A stretch of 64,000 nucleotides of DNA, from assembly GCA_958431815.1 (NCBI GenBank), contig CAUASB010000005.1, forward strand, positions 1 to 64,000, given 5' to 3'. The notes below the pieces were generated by a model. That model saw nothing but the letters and a program-made list of their open reading frames with translations. It searched no databases and was not told where the DNA came from. Position 1 is the first letter of the stretch; each line of letters opens with the position of its first letter. The position numbers and the translations under genes were made by a program. Source of the DNA: an uncultured Eggerthella sp. Its GTDB lineage: Bacteria; Actinomycetota; Coriobacteriia; Coriobacteriales; Eggerthellaceae. Of the stretch, positions 17,450 to 26,574 are shown piece by piece.

Positions 17450-18301
17450 ATGCGAACAACCCGATCTCGTTTGAACAAGGGGTTTTCCCTTGAAGACCGC
17501 CTTGCCGGCGCCACGCAATCATTTGAACCGAACCCCACTGGCTGGAAGGGACGTTGGCGAAGCTGGGCGCCTCACGAAGAGGTGCGCGCCTGTGCCTATC
17601 AACGGGTGGTGCTTGATTTGGGATGCGGAAAAGGGGAGTACACGGTAGAATGCGCTGCGGCGCGCCCTGATGTGCTGTTCGTGGGCATCGATGTGGACGG
17701 CGTGTGCATAGTTCGCTGTGCAGAGCGGGCCATCGCCCAAGGGGTAACCAATGTAGCGTTTATCTTCAACGAAGAAGACGCGCCCCTTTCGGAGTTTTTC
17801 GCGCCAGCCGAGCTTTCCGCCATTCTGATGAACTTCCCAACACCGTTTCCCAAGAAGAAGAAAGCGCCCCTGCGCCTGACCTACCTTGATCGTCTGATGG
17901 CCTACCGTCCTCTTTTGGCGCCGGAAGCGCCGCTTCGTCTGCGCACCGATAGCGCACCCATGCGTGACTTTTCGCTTACCCAGCTTGATCTGGCGGGTTA
18001 TGAGATCCTGTGGAACACCGACGATGTGCGCTCCCTTTTCCCGGAGGAGCCCTGGAGCGGTTACGAGCAGAAGCTGGTAGCGCAGGGCGCCTCGGTGCAC
18101 GGCTTCGCTGCCATTGCGGGCCCCGAGCCGGAAAATGTTCAGCAGACGGCTCCGCTCTCGCTGGTGAGCTATCTGCCTGACGACCTCGAGGAAATGGACT
18201 ACGTTCCCCACGGCATGCAGGGGTGCGTGAAGAACATGCGCGGGCGCCAGCGCAATCGCCGCGCCCGTGGCCTGCCGGAATGGAAGAAGCCCATCGTGTA
18301 G
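17450..18301 (+). CDS. trmB: tRNA (guanine-N7-)-methyltransferase, divergent TrmB
   Basis: The 283-residue protein has the SAM-binding motif LDLGCGKGEY near residue 55 and the TrmB family segment NFPTPFPKKKK, which corresponds to the usual NFPDPWPKKRH. LRTDSAPMRDFSL follows. TrmB methylates G46 of tRNA. About 60 residues at the C-terminus (ending in a basic RGRQRNRRARG tail) exceed the usual end of the family and may bind RNA. The Asp-to-Thr and Trp-to-Phe changes in the central motif make it divergent, so the assignment is good but not certain. Confidence 0.8.
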   Translation: MRTTRSRLNKGFSLEDRLAGATQSFEPNPTGWKGRWRSWAPHEEVRACAYQRVVLDLGCGKGEYTVECAAARPDVLFVGIDVDGVCIVRCAERAIAQGVTNVAFIFNEEDAPLSEFFAPAELSAILMNFPTPFPKKKKAPLRLTYLDRLMAYRPLLAPEAPLRLRTDSAPMRDFSLTQLDLAGYEILWNTDDVRSLFPEEPWSGYEQKLVAQGASVHGFAAIAGPEPENVQQTAPLSLVSYLPDDLEEMDYVPHGMQGCVKNMRGRQRNRRARGLPEWKKPIV

Positions 18302-18418
18302 CGGCTCTTCAGGGGAATGGTGATACCGTGCTGCTGCTGCGGTCGTCGATGCGTGGCAGTGCCTGCGTGGTATCCTGAAACCTTGAGAAAGTTACCCTTA
18401 TCAATCTAAGGAGCAGGT

Positions 18419-19729
18419 ATGAGCTTGCCAATCGTGGCCATTGTTGGTCGCCCTAACGTGGGCAAATCCACCTTGGTGAACCGCCTTGCGGAAAATAACG
18501 AAGCTATTGTTCACGAGATGCGCGGCGTAACGCGCGATCGTTCGTATCACGAAGCCGACTGGAACGGCAGGGCCTTCAAGATCATCGATACCGGCGGTAT
18601 CGAGATGGGCAGCGACGATGCCTTCCAGGGCTCCATCACCGCTCAGGCGCTTGCCGCCGCCGACGAGGCCGACATCATCATCTTCTTGGTCGACGGCCAA
18701 ACCGGCATCAACGCCGACGACGAGGCGGTGGCCAACATCCTTCGTCGCAGCAAGAAGCCGGTTCTTCTTTCGGTGAACAAACTCGACAATGCTGCCGACG
18801 ACGTTGCCATGTGGGAGTTCATGCAGCTGGGCTTGGGCGAGCCGCGCCCCGTTTCCGCCCTCCATGGCACCGGCACTGGCGACCTGCTCGATGAAGTGGT
18901 CTCGCTCTTCCCTGAAGACGACGGGGAAGAGGATGACTTCGACTCCATCAACGTTGCCATCATCGGCCGTCCGAATGCGGGCAAATCGTCGCTTACCAAC
19001 AAGCTCACCAACAACGACCGCTCCATCGTTTCGAACGTGGCGGGCACCACGCGCGACGCCATTGACACAACCGTGGAACATGAGGGCCGCTTCTACACCA
19101 TCGTGGACACGGCGGGTCTGCGCAAGAAGAGCGTTATTGACGAAGATGTCGAGTACTACGGCTTTGTGCGCGCCATGCGCGCCATCGACCGCGCCGAAGT
19201 TGTGCTTCTGGTGATCGATTCCACCGTCGGCCTTACCGATCAGGATCAGCGCGTTGCCGGCATGGCGGCCGACCGTGGCTGCGCCATGGTCGTGGTACTG
19301 AACAAGTGGGATTTGGTGGAAGGCCCCGAGGCGAAGGCGGAAGTGCGCGAGCGCATCGAAGACCGCTTGAAGTTCGTCGGCTACGCCCCGGTAATCGCCA
19401 TCTCGGCGCTTTCCGGCAAGAACGTGCAGCGAATCTGGAGCGCTATCGATCAGGCCCACGACAACTACTCCAAGAGCATTTCCACCAGCCGCCTGAACAA
19501 TTGGCTGCAGGATATCCGCGAGTTCGGCCATACCATTTCCAAGGGCAAGCGCATCCTGAAGCTGAAGTACGTAACCCAGACCGGTGTTGAGCCGCCGTTC
19601 TTCACGTTCTTCTGCAACCATCCCGACTTGGTGGAGCCCTCGTTCGAACGTTACTTGGAAAACAGGATGCGTTCCACATTCGATTTCACCGGTACCCCTA
19701 TCAATCTCAAGTTCAAGAAGAAGGATTAA
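18419..19729 (+). CDS. der: GTPase Der (EngA)
   Basis: The 436-residue protein carries two tandem GTPase domains. P-loops are GRPNVGKST (residues 9-17) and GRPNAGKSS, with switch DTGGIEMG in the first domain and DTAGLRKKS in the second, and NKLD/NKWD specificity motifs. The last 90 residues form the KH-like domain. Der is needed for 50S ribosome assembly. The ATG follows AAGGAG at good spacing. Confidence 0.96.
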   Translation: MSLPIVAIVGRPNVGKSTLVNRLAENNEAIVHEMRGVTRDRSYHEADWNGRAFKIIDTGGIEMGSDDAFQGSITAQALAAADEADIIIFLVDGQTGINADDEAVANILRRSKKPVLLSVNKLDNAADDVAMWEFMQLGLGEPRPVSALHGTGTGDLLDEVVSLFPEDDGEEDDFDSINVAIIGRPNAGKSSLTNKLTNNDRSIVSNVAGTTRDAIDTTVEHEGRFYTIVDTAGLRKKSVIDEDVEYYGFVRAMRAIDRAEVVLLVIDSTVGLTDQDQRVAGMAADRGCAMVVVLNKWDLVEGPEAKAEVRERIEDRLKFVGYAPVIAISALSGKNVQRIWSAIDQAHDNYSKSISTSRLNNWLQDIREFGHTISKGKRILKLKYVTQTGVEPPFFTFFCNHPDLVEPSFERYLENRMRSTFDFTGTPINLKFKKKD

Positions 19730-19735
19730 CAACCC

Positions 19736-20440
19736 ATGCTGATGGTTCTTGGCCAATTGGTCTTGTTGCTCGTAATCGCGTTTTTGCTGGGCTCCATTCC
19801 CTGGGGCGTCATAATCTCGCGGGTGTTCTACCACACTGATTTGCGGAAACACGGGTCGGGCAACATCGGTACCACCAACGCCATTCGCACCATGGGCAAG
19901 GTGGGCGGTTATGCGGTGTTCGTGCTCGACTTCGGCAAGGGCATCGTTGCCGGCCTTATTGCCTCGGCATTCGGCACCCACGTGCTTTCGGGCAATGTGC
20001 TTGGCGTGGTGGAATTCGCGCAGACGTTCGGTGGGTCTCCCAACCCGTTTCTGTACATCACCCAGGTATGCCTGGCTGTGGCGTTTCTGGGATGCACCAT
20101 GGGCCACATTTTCAGCCCGTGGTTGGGCTTCAAGGGTGGTAAAGGCATTGCCGTTGCCGTTGGCTGCTTGTTTTCCACGTTTGGGCCGGTTGGCGCCTTG
20201 CTCGAAATCGTCGTTTTTGCTGTGCTGGTGGTGGCAACCAAGTATGTTTCGGTTGGGTCGATAGCCGCAGCGGTGGCGTGCCCCTTCTTTGCGCTGTATT
20301 TCTTCTGGGGCAACCCGGTTTCCTTTGTGCTGTGTTTGCTGGTGGCCCTGACCGTTATCTGGGCTCATCGGGAAAACATCGCGCGCTTGCGCGCCGGGAC
20401 GGAAAACCGTATCGGGTCGAAGAAAGCGCAAACCAAGTAA
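19736..20440 (+). CDS. plsY: Acyl-phosphate glycerol-3-phosphate acyltransferase
   Basis: The 234-residue membrane protein has about five to six hydrophobic segments. Cytoplasmic loop motifs are SGNIGTTNAIRTMGK, GHIFSPWLGFKGGKG and the final WAHRENIARL, all diagnostic of PlsY. It acylates glycerol-3-phosphate with acyl-phosphate as donor, the first step of phospholipid synthesis. It follows der by 6 bases and precedes gpsA, which makes its substrate. Confidence 0.95.
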   Translation: MLMVLGQLVLLLVIAFLLGSIPWGVIISRVFYHTDLRKHGSGNIGTTNAIRTMGKVGGYAVFVLDFGKGIVAGLIASAFGTHVLSGNVLGVVEFAQTFGGSPNPFLYITQVCLAVAFLGCTMGHIFSPWLGFKGGKGIAVAVGCLFSTFGPVGALLEIVVFAVLVVATKYVSVGSIAAAVACPFFALYFFWGNPVSFVLCLLVALTVIWAHRENIARLRAGTENRIGSKKAQTK

Positions 20441-20446
20441 GTGAAC

Positions 20447-20479
20447 AGGGCAGGCCGCAAAGCCTGCCCTCTATGTTTT
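20447..20479 (+). terminator. Weak hairpin terminator between plsY and gpsA
   Basis: A 9-bp stem (20447-20455 with 20462-20470, AGGGCAGGC) and a 6-base loop are followed by CTATG and then five T residues. The delayed T run suggests a leaky terminator. Confidence 0.45.
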
Positions 20480-20512
20480 TCAAAGGCGCTTGTTCGTCTG
20501 TAAGGAGGATGC

Positions 20513-21538
20513 ATGGGTAAGATTGCCGTTATCGGCGCCGGCTCGTGGGGCACGGCGCTTGCGCAGACGCTTGCGGCAGGCGGAAACGAAGTGGCTATGT
20601 GGGCGCGTAAGCCCGAAGTGGCTCGTGCTATTACCGAAGAGCATCGCAACCCGCGCTACCTAAGCGGTGTCATGCTGGCCGATTCTGTTGCGGCCACCAG
20701 CGATTTGCAGACAGCTGCCCAAGGCGCTGATGCGCTGGTGATCGTCACCCCTTCGCGCCTGATGCGCCATTTCGCCACGGAGCTTGCCAGCAGCGTGCAG
20801 CCGGATACGCCCATCGTCATCTGCTCAAAGGGCGTGGAGGAAGGCACTGGCCTTCTGCCCGTGCAGGTGTTCGCGGAAGTTCTGGGCAACCTTGATAGGC
20901 TGGCCGCCCTTTCGGGGCCGAACCATGCCGAGGAGGTTATTTTGGGTGTTCCGGCGGGAACGGTTATCGCCTCCCAGTCGGAGGAAACGGCGCATTATTT
21001 CCGCGACCTGTTCACCACCCCGTTTTTCCGCTGCTACACTTCGTCCGATTACGTGGGCGTTGAGCTGTGCGCTGCTTTCAAGAACGTTATTGCCATCGCC
21101 GTGGGCGCATCGTACGGCGCAGGGTACGGCGACAACACCGCAGCCATGATTATGACGCGCGGCATGGCGGAAATGAGCCGTTTGGTGAAGGCATGCGGCG
21201 GCGATGCCCTTACGGTCATGGGGCTTGCCGGCGCAGGTGACCTTATTGCGACGTGCACGTCCGAGCATTCGCGCAACCGAACGTTTGGAAAGGCATTGGC
21301 CCAGGGTGCCACCCTTGCCGGGTTCGAAAAACGCACCCATATGGTTGTCGAAGGGGCGGTTGCCTGCCAAACCATCTGCCCGCTGGCGGAAACACACGGG
21401 GTTGAACTGCCCATCACCACGGCGGTTCGCGCGTTGGTATGGGAAGGCGCACCCATCGAGCCGTTGGCCGCCGAGCTGTTCAAGCGTCCCCTTACCACGG
21501 AGTTTTGGGGGCTTGCCGACGCGGAGGGTGCTCGATAA
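20513..21538 (+). CDS. gpsA: Glycerol-3-phosphate dehydrogenase [NAD(P)+]
   Basis: The 341-residue cytosolic enzyme reduces dihydroxyacetone phosphate to glycerol-3-phosphate for lipid synthesis. It has the NAD site GAGSWGTALAQTLA, the GPNHAEEV segment and the catalytic Lys region LCAAFKNVIAI, followed by GLAGAGDLIATC. An AAGGAGG ribosome site precedes the ATG. Together with plsY and plsC it gives a local phospholipid set. Confidence 0.96.
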   Translation: MGKIAVIGAGSWGTALAQTLAAGGNEVAMWARKPEVARAITEEHRNPRYLSGVMLADSVAATSDLQTAAQGADALVIVTPSRLMRHFATELASSVQPDTPIVICSKGVEEGTGLLPVQVFAEVLGNLDRLAALSGPNHAEEVILGVPAGTVIASQSEETAHYFRDLFTTPFFRCYTSSDYVGVELCAAFKNVIAIAVGASYGAGYGDNTAAMIMTRGMAEMSRLVKACGGDALTVMGLAGAGDLIATCTSEHSRNRTFGKALAQGATLAGFEKRTHMVVEGAVACQTICPLAETHGVELPITTAVRALVWEGAPIEPLAAELFKRPLTTEFWGLADAEGAR

Positions 21539-22002
21539 TGGGCTTCACCTATTTTGTCTACCGCACGCCTATGGGCCGTGTTTCCATCGAATCGGACGGA
21601 CGGGCCATAACGCATTTCGCCTTTGGCCCTGTGGGGCTGCGGGGGAGCGAGCGCGCCACGGCACTTACCAACAAGGCATCGAGCCAAGTGCTGGAATACC
21701 TGGCGGGCAAGCGAACCGCTTTCGACGTGCCTGTTGAAGCCCAGGGCACTGCATTCCAGCGTGCTGTATGGAATGCCATAGCGGACATTCCCTACGGCCA
21801 AACGCGCACCTATGCGCAAATCGCCGAGGCGGTGGGCAAGCCCAAGGGCCTGCAAGCGGTGGGCCAGGCATGCGGGCACAACCCTGTTCCCCTGTTCGTT
21901 CCCTGCCATAGGGTAGTGGGTTCCAATGGCTCGCTTGGAGGGTATGTGTTCGGCCCTCATGTGAAGAAGTTTCTGCTGGAGCTTGAGGCAAAAGCGCGTT
22001 AG
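21538..22002 (+). CDS. ogt: Methylated-DNA--protein-cysteine methyltransferase
   Basis: The 154-residue protein is a suicide repair enzyme that takes the alkyl group from O6-methylguanine. The active-site motif VPCHRVVGSNGSLGGY holds the acceptor Cys. The helix-turn-helix part reads IPYGQTRTYAQIAEAVG. The ATG overlaps the gpsA stop by one base (TAATG), so it is coupled to gpsA. Confidence 0.93.
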   Translation: MGFTYFVYRTPMGRVSIESDGRAITHFAFGPVGLRGSERATALTNKASSQVLEYLAGKRTAFDVPVEAQGTAFQRAVWNAIADIPYGQTRTYAQIAEAVGKPKGLQAVGQACGHNPVPLFVPCHRVVGSNGSLGGYVFGPHVKKFLLELEAKAR

Positions 22003-22134
22003 CAGACAGGCTTCGGCTGCCGATGCGCCTTGTCCGCGGTGCCGCGGTTGGCGGCTGCGCAGGTGTTTGCAAACGGGACGGGCCATGCGTGTAGAATAGG
22101 CAGCAGGTTTTTACATTCAAGAAAGGGGCTCGCC

Positions 22135-22818
22135 GTGTTCGGTGACATCAAGATATCTCCTTCAATCCTTTCCGCCGATTTCATGAACTTTGAGCGCGAT
22201 ATTCGCATGCTCGAGCGCGGCGGGACGGATTTCATCCATGTCGATGTGATGGACGGTCACTTTGTGCCGAACCTGACGTTGGGCGTCCCCTTCGTTTCCC
22301 AGCTCAAGAAAATTACCCAGGTGCCGCTTGACGTGCATCTGATGATCTCCAACCCACTTGAGCAGCTCGATTGGTACCTGGATGCCGGTGCTGATTGGGT
22401 GTCGGTGCACATGGAGGCACTTCATGGCGAAGAAGAGGTACGTGAATTCATCCGCCGCACGCGCGAAGCGGGCGTGCACCCGGCCCTTACCCTGAAGCCC
22501 GACTATCCGGTGGAAGCGCTGGAGCCCTACATTGCCGACGTTGACATGGTTTTGGTTATGAGTGTATTCCCCGGCTTTTCCGGGCAGTCGTACATCGAGG
22601 GCAGCGAGAACCGCGTGGGGGCGGTTGCCGAAATGGCGAAGCGCCTGAACCCGAGCCTTCTTATCGAGGTTGATGGCGGCATCAGCGCAGGACGCACGGC
22701 CGGTCTGGTATGCGCCCAAGGTGCCGATGTTCTGGTTGCCGGTTCCGGCGTGTTCAAGGCGGAAGACCCCGAGGCAGCCATCGGCATTCTTCGCGAAGCA
22801 GGGGAGGAGGCGCGCTAA
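22135..22818 (+). CDS. rpe: Ribulose-phosphate 3-epimerase
   Basis: The 227-residue TIM-barrel enzyme interconverts ribulose-5-phosphate and xylulose-5-phosphate. It carries ISPSILSADF near the N-terminus, HVDVMDGHFVPNLT with metal-binding residues, MSVFPGFSGQ and EVDGGIS. The start is the GTG at 22135, after GAAAGGGG. A TAGAAT box at 22092-22097 with TTGCAA 19 bases upstream may be its promoter. Confidence 0.95.
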   Translation: MFGDIKISPSILSADFMNFERDIRMLERGGTDFIHVDVMDGHFVPNLTLGVPFVSQLKKITQVPLDVHLMISNPLEQLDWYLDAGADWVSVHMEALHGEEEVREFIRRTREAGVHPALTLKPDYPVEALEPYIADVDMVLVMSVFPGFSGQSYIEGSENRVGAVAEMAKRLNPSLLIEVDGGISAGRTAGLVCAQGADVLVAGSGVFKAEDPEAAIGILREAGEEAR

Positions 22819-24005
22819 TGGAGGCTCCCGTATATTTGGATTGGGCGGCAACAGCGCCACTGTGCACCGAGGCCGCACGTGCCATGGCCCCGTTCGTGCA
22901 GGCGGGAACAAGCGGCTTGCTTGCCGGCAACGCAAATGCCAACTCGCTCTACGAGGTTGGCCGCACGGCGTTTCGCGCGTTGGAAGAGTCGCGTGAGACC
23001 ATAGCACGCGCCATCAAGGCGCGCCCCGACGAAATCACGTTTACCTCCGGTGCCACCGAAGCTGACAACGCCGCCCTGTTCGGCATTGTCGATGCCGCCA
23101 TGGCACGTGCCGAACAGGAAGGTGACCACGAATGTGTTCCACAGATCGTGGTTTCCTCCATCGAGCACGATGCGGTGTTGAAGGCAGCTGAAACACTGGG
23201 TCATTGGGGCGCTCAGATCACCTATGTCGAGCCTGATTCCTCGGGCCACATCACGCCCGAGGCTTTGGCGCAGGTGCTCACCGAAAGGGTCCTGCTCGTT
23301 TCCATCATGGCGGTGAACAACGAAGTGGGCAGTACCATGGACATCGCCTCGCTTGCGCAGGTGGCGCACAAGGCGGGGGCCCTGTTCCACGTGGATGCCA
23401 CACAGGCGTTTGGCAAGATTCCCGTTTCCGTGAAGGAATGGGGCGTTGATGCGCTTTCCATTTCCTCGCACAAGATCGGCGGCCCCAAAGGCATGGGCGC
23501 CCTGTACGTGAAGGCGCGCACGCCGTTCACGGCGCAGATCGTCGGCGGTGGCCAGGAATCGGGCCGTCGCAGCGGCACACAGAATGTCATGGGGGCAGTT
23601 GGCTTTGCCGCAGCCGCCCGCGCTGCCCTTGCCAACCTCGAGGAAAACGCCCAACGCATAACCGCCTTGCGCGACAAGTGCTATGCGCGCCTTGCTGCCA
23701 ACCCCAAGGTGAAGGCGGCGGTTGCCGTTGAACCTGGCAGCACGGCGTTTGCCCCGCATGTGGTGAACGTGCTGGTACACGGCATCGAAAGCGAAACGCT
23801 TATCCTCCAGCTCGATCGACGGGGTTTCTGCGTTTCGGGCGGTTCGGCGTGCTCGTCCCATTCGCTTGATCCTTCGCATGTGCTGAAGGCGATTGGCGTA
23901 AGCCGCGACGATGCTCTGGGCTCGCTGCGCGTTTCGCTGGGCACTACCACCACCGAAGAAGAGATCGATGCATTCATCGAAGCGTTCGAAAAAGTGGTCG
24001 GCTAA
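22818..24005 (+). CDS. Cysteine desulfurase, NifS/IscS family
   Basis: The 395-residue PLP enzyme removes sulfur from cysteine for iron-sulfur clusters or tRNA thiolation. PLP is held by the Lys in SSHKIGGPKGMGAL, and the catalytic Cys lies in SGGSACSSHSLDPSHVL. The N-terminus, PVYLDWAATAPL, is a variant of the usual YLDNAATT. It overlaps rpe by one base. No scaffold gene (iscU) is adjacent, so the sulfur acceptor cannot be told from the window. Confidence 0.92.
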   Translation: MEAPVYLDWAATAPLCTEAARAMAPFVQAGTSGLLAGNANANSLYEVGRTAFRALEESRETIARAIKARPDEITFTSGATEADNAALFGIVDAAMARAEQEGDHECVPQIVVSSIEHDAVLKAAETLGHWGAQITYVEPDSSGHITPEALAQVLTERVLLVSIMAVNNEVGSTMDIASLAQVAHKAGALFHVDATQAFGKIPVSVKEWGVDALSISSHKIGGPKGMGALYVKARTPFTAQIVGGGQESGRRSGTQNVMGAVGFAAAARAALANLEENAQRITALRDKCYARLAANPKVKAAVAVEPGSTAFAPHVVNVLVHGIESETLILQLDRRGFCVSGGSACSSHSLDPSHVLKAIGVSRDDALGSLRVSLGTTTTEEEIDAFIEAFEKVVG

Positions 24006-24031
24006 GCCGATACCATAAAGAAAACTGTTCA

Positions 24032-24059
24032 AAGAGGGCGCCGGTCGGTGCCCTCTTCG
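24032..24059 (+). terminator. Hairpin after the cysteine desulfurase gene
   Basis: An 11-bp stem (24032-24042 with 24047-24057, one G-T pair) has a GGTC loop, but only two T residues follow. Termination would be weak. Confidence 0.4.
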
Positions 24060-24079
24060 TTGCCGTAGGAGCTGTATTC

Positions 24080-24889
24080 ATGGAACTGGTAACCCAGCAT
24101 ACCCATACCGACATGACCAACCATGGCCATGCACCCGTTGAAGAGCTTATTGCCCGTGCCCATGAGGTTGGCATAACCAATATTGCGGTGACGGAGCACT
24201 ATCCGCTCACGCCTCAAGTCGACCCACGTGATTACGTTTCCATGCATGCCGAGCGCCTGCCCGAGTACTTTGAGCGCATTCTTGCCCAACGAGCGAAGTA
24301 TCCCGACATGGAAGTGCTGGTGGGGTGCGAGCTCGATTGGCTCGGAAAAGACGAGGACCGGGACTTTGCCCCTGACGCCTTCGATCCATTCGATATCATC
24401 TTGGGGTCGGTGCACTTCCTTGACCTGTGGCCGTTCGACGACCCGGCGCAAAGCGGGTATTGGGACGAAGTCGGTGCCGACTACATTTGGCGCCGTTACT
24501 TCGAAGTGTGGTGCGAAGCGGTTACCTCTTCGGCGCCTTTCACGGTGATGTCCCACCCTGACCTGGTGAAAAAGCATGGGCACAAGCCCTCGTTCGATCC
24601 TGCGCCACTGTATCGCCAAGCCGCAGAAGCGGCGCACGAGGCGGGGCGCATGGTGGAAGTGAACACCTCGGGCGTTACCTATGCTTGCAGGGAAATGTTC
24701 CCAGCGCCCAGTTTGCTGCACGAGTTCTGCCGTGCCGGCGTTCCTTGCACACTCGGCACAGATGCCCATACGGTAACCGATGTGGATAGGGGCATTGAAG
24801 CGGGGTATCGTTTACTGTATGAAGCAGGATATCGCGAGGTTACCGTAGTGGTTCCCGGCGGGGACCGCAGAACCATTGCCCTGGCGTAG
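24080..24889 (+). CDS. PHP-domain phosphatase, histidinol-phosphatase like
   Basis: The 269-residue protein has metal-binding motifs of the PHP family: QHTHTDMTNHGH at the N-terminus, AVTEHYPLTP, GCELDW, GSVHFLD, MSHPDLVKKHG and TLGTDAHTVTD. The HisJ branch dephosphorylates L-histidinol phosphate. No other his genes lie here, so the substrate is not proven. It begins 74 bases after the desulfurase gene. Confidence 0.85.
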   Translation: MELVTQHTHTDMTNHGHAPVEELIARAHEVGITNIAVTEHYPLTPQVDPRDYVSMHAERLPEYFERILAQRAKYPDMEVLVGCELDWLGKDEDRDFAPDAFDPFDIILGSVHFLDLWPFDDPAQSGYWDEVGADYIWRRYFEVWCEAVTSSAPFTVMSHPDLVKKHGHKPSFDPAPLYRQAAEAAHEAGRMVEVNTSGVTYACREMFPAPSLLHEFCRAGVPCTLGTDAHTVTDVDRGIEAGYRLLYEAGYREVTVVVPGGDRRTIALA

Positions 24890-24915
24890 CCTCGCAAGGC
24901 AAGGAGATGGTCGCT

Positions 24916-25797
24916 ATGACCGATGAAGTTGTTTCCCTGAAAAAGTCAGATGCAGGAGACCTGGCAGCAAATGACCGCATGATCTTGGTTGGCGAGCTGG
25001 AACGCGAGCTTCTGCGCAAGATGCCTGCAGCCGATGCATGCTCATGGGACCGAACGGGCATGCTAGTGGGCAATCCTATGGATACGGTACGCGGTGTTGC
25101 CGTAGCGCTCGATCCTACCGTTGCCGCACTTGAGGAAGCGCATTTGCATGGTGCCAACGTTCTGCTTACCCACCATCCGGTGTTCCTCGATCCTCCTACC
25201 ACGTTCATGCCTCAGGCTGCAGCGGGCCATGTGCCGGGGGCGGTGGTGCGTCGTGCCTGTGAGCTGGGAATAAGCATACTCTCGTTCCATACCGCGCTCG
25301 ATGTTTCCACGGCGGGCCTTGATGCCTTGCCCACGCTTTTGCGCTTGACGCCGCTTGGCGTGCTCGACCCGTTGCCGGGTTCTGCCAACAAGGGGTTCGG
25401 CCGCATTTGCGCTCCTGCGGCCGATGAAGAGCCGCTGACGCTGCGCCACCTGAGCGCACGGTGCGTATCCGTGTTCGGCACATACCCCAGGGTATGGGGC
25501 TCTCCCGATAGGCAGCTTTCGCGCATTGTTACCAGCGGCGGTTCGGCCGGCTCGTTTGCCCCCATGTGCCTTGATGCGGGTATTGGGTGCCTTATCTGCG
25601 GCGAGATAAAGTATCATGAGGCATTGGATGCAGCGCTTTCCGGCTTGGCGATAATCGAGCTTGGACACGATGTTTCCGAATTCCCGTTGTGCGCTTTGCT
25701 TGCAGCCTATGCGGCTGAGGCGGGCGTCGCCGAATCATGCATTACCATGATCGACCAGAACAACAACTGGTACACGCCTGAGTCATCCAGGCGATAA
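24916..25797 (+). CDS. Nif3-like dinuclear metal centre protein
   Basis: The 293-residue protein belongs to the Nif3/YqfO family, which binds two metals. The motifs are VLLTHHPVFLDPP, SFHTALDVS and ELGHDVSEFPLCALL, each supplying metal ligands. The biochemical role of the family is unsettled; annotations as GTP cyclohydrolase type 2 are weakly founded. The ATG at 24916 is preferred because AAGGAG at 24901-24906 is too close to the ATG at 24907. In other genomes it is often next to a zinc-ribbon coiled-coil gene, as here. Confidence 0.88.
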   Translation: MTDEVVSLKKSDAGDLAANDRMILVGELERELLRKMPAADACSWDRTGMLVGNPMDTVRGVAVALDPTVAALEEAHLHGANVLLTHHPVFLDPPTTFMPQAAAGHVPGAVVRRACELGISILSFHTALDVSTAGLDALPTLLRLTPLGVLDPLPGSANKGFGRICAPAADEEPLTLRHLSARCVSVFGTYPRVWGSPDRQLSRIVTSGGSAGSFAPMCLDAGIGCLICGEIKYHEALDAALSGLAIIELGHDVSEFPLCALLAAYAAEAGVAESCITMIDQNNNWYTPESSRR

Positions 25798-25846
25798 TTG
25801 ATAATCAGTACTCGTTTTGCAAGTCCAGAAGAAAGGCTGTGCGCCC

Positions 25847-26572
25847 ATGAAGGCTACCGAACACGACATCGCAACCCTCCGCACGTTGCAGGAGGTGGAT
25901 CGAAAGGTTGTTTCGGCTAAGAAGGAGTTCAAGGAGCTTCCCCACCGAAAGGCCATCCTCGAGGTGCGCGCGAAGAAGGACGAAGTGCTCAAGCGCAAGG
26001 TCCAGGTTCAGGACATGCTCGATGAGGCCGAGGGCAAGCTTGCCGCTCTGGTCCAGGAAGACGAACAGCTTTCCGCCAAGCAGGACGAAATCACTGAAAC
26101 GCTTACCCAGGTGGAAGGCGACTACCGCGCAGTAACCGCCCATACGCGCGATTTGGACGGTGTGCGCAAGCGCCGTGAAAAGGTTTCGCTGGAGCTTTCC
26201 CGCGTGGAAGAGGAAGTGAACAAGATCAACCCGGTTATGAAGCAGATCATGCAAGCGCTTTCGGGCCTTGATGCCAAGGAACAGGAGCTTATCGCTTCCT
26301 TCCAGAAAACGGGTGGCTCTCTGCGTGCCGCCATCGAAGAGGGCGAAAAGGCCCGCGTCGAGCTTGCCGAGCAGGTTGATAGGGATCTTCTGAAGGTGTA
26401 CGAGAAAACGCGCAGCGCGTGCGGCGGCGTTGCCTTGGCGGAGCTTCGCGACGGGGCCTGCAGCGCGTGTCGCCACACGTTCGATTCGAGCCGCATGAGC
26501 AAGATCCGCTCTCAGGCTCCTTTGGCGACGTGCCCCGCGTGTCGTCGCCTCCTTGTGGTAGAAGGGGAATAG
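25847..26572 (+). CDS. Coiled-coil zinc-ribbon protein (CT398-like)
   Basis: The 241-residue protein is mostly a long charged coiled coil (residues about 10-170) followed by a C4 zinc ribbon with CSACRHTF and CPACRRLL. This matches a widespread family found beside nif3-like genes, with no firm function. The ATG at 25847 begins MKATEHDIATL. It is probably cytosolic and dimeric. Confidence 0.85.
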   Translation: MKATEHDIATLRTLQEVDRKVVSAKKEFKELPHRKAILEVRAKKDEVLKRKVQVQDMLDEAEGKLAALVQEDEQLSAKQDEITETLTQVEGDYRAVTAHTRDLDGVRKRREKVSLELSRVEEEVNKINPVMKQIMQALSGLDAKEQELIASFQKTGGSLRAAIEEGEKARVELAEQVDRDLLKVYEKTRSACGGVALAELRDGACSACRHTFDSSRMSKIRSQAPLATCPACRRLLVVEGE

Positions 26573-26574
26573 CC

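Noticed and set aside
18401..20431. Long minus-strand open frame of 676 codons opposite der and plsY
   Set aside because: It is a shadow of two well recognised plus-strand genes; the translation has no motif and the codon pattern follows the plus strand.
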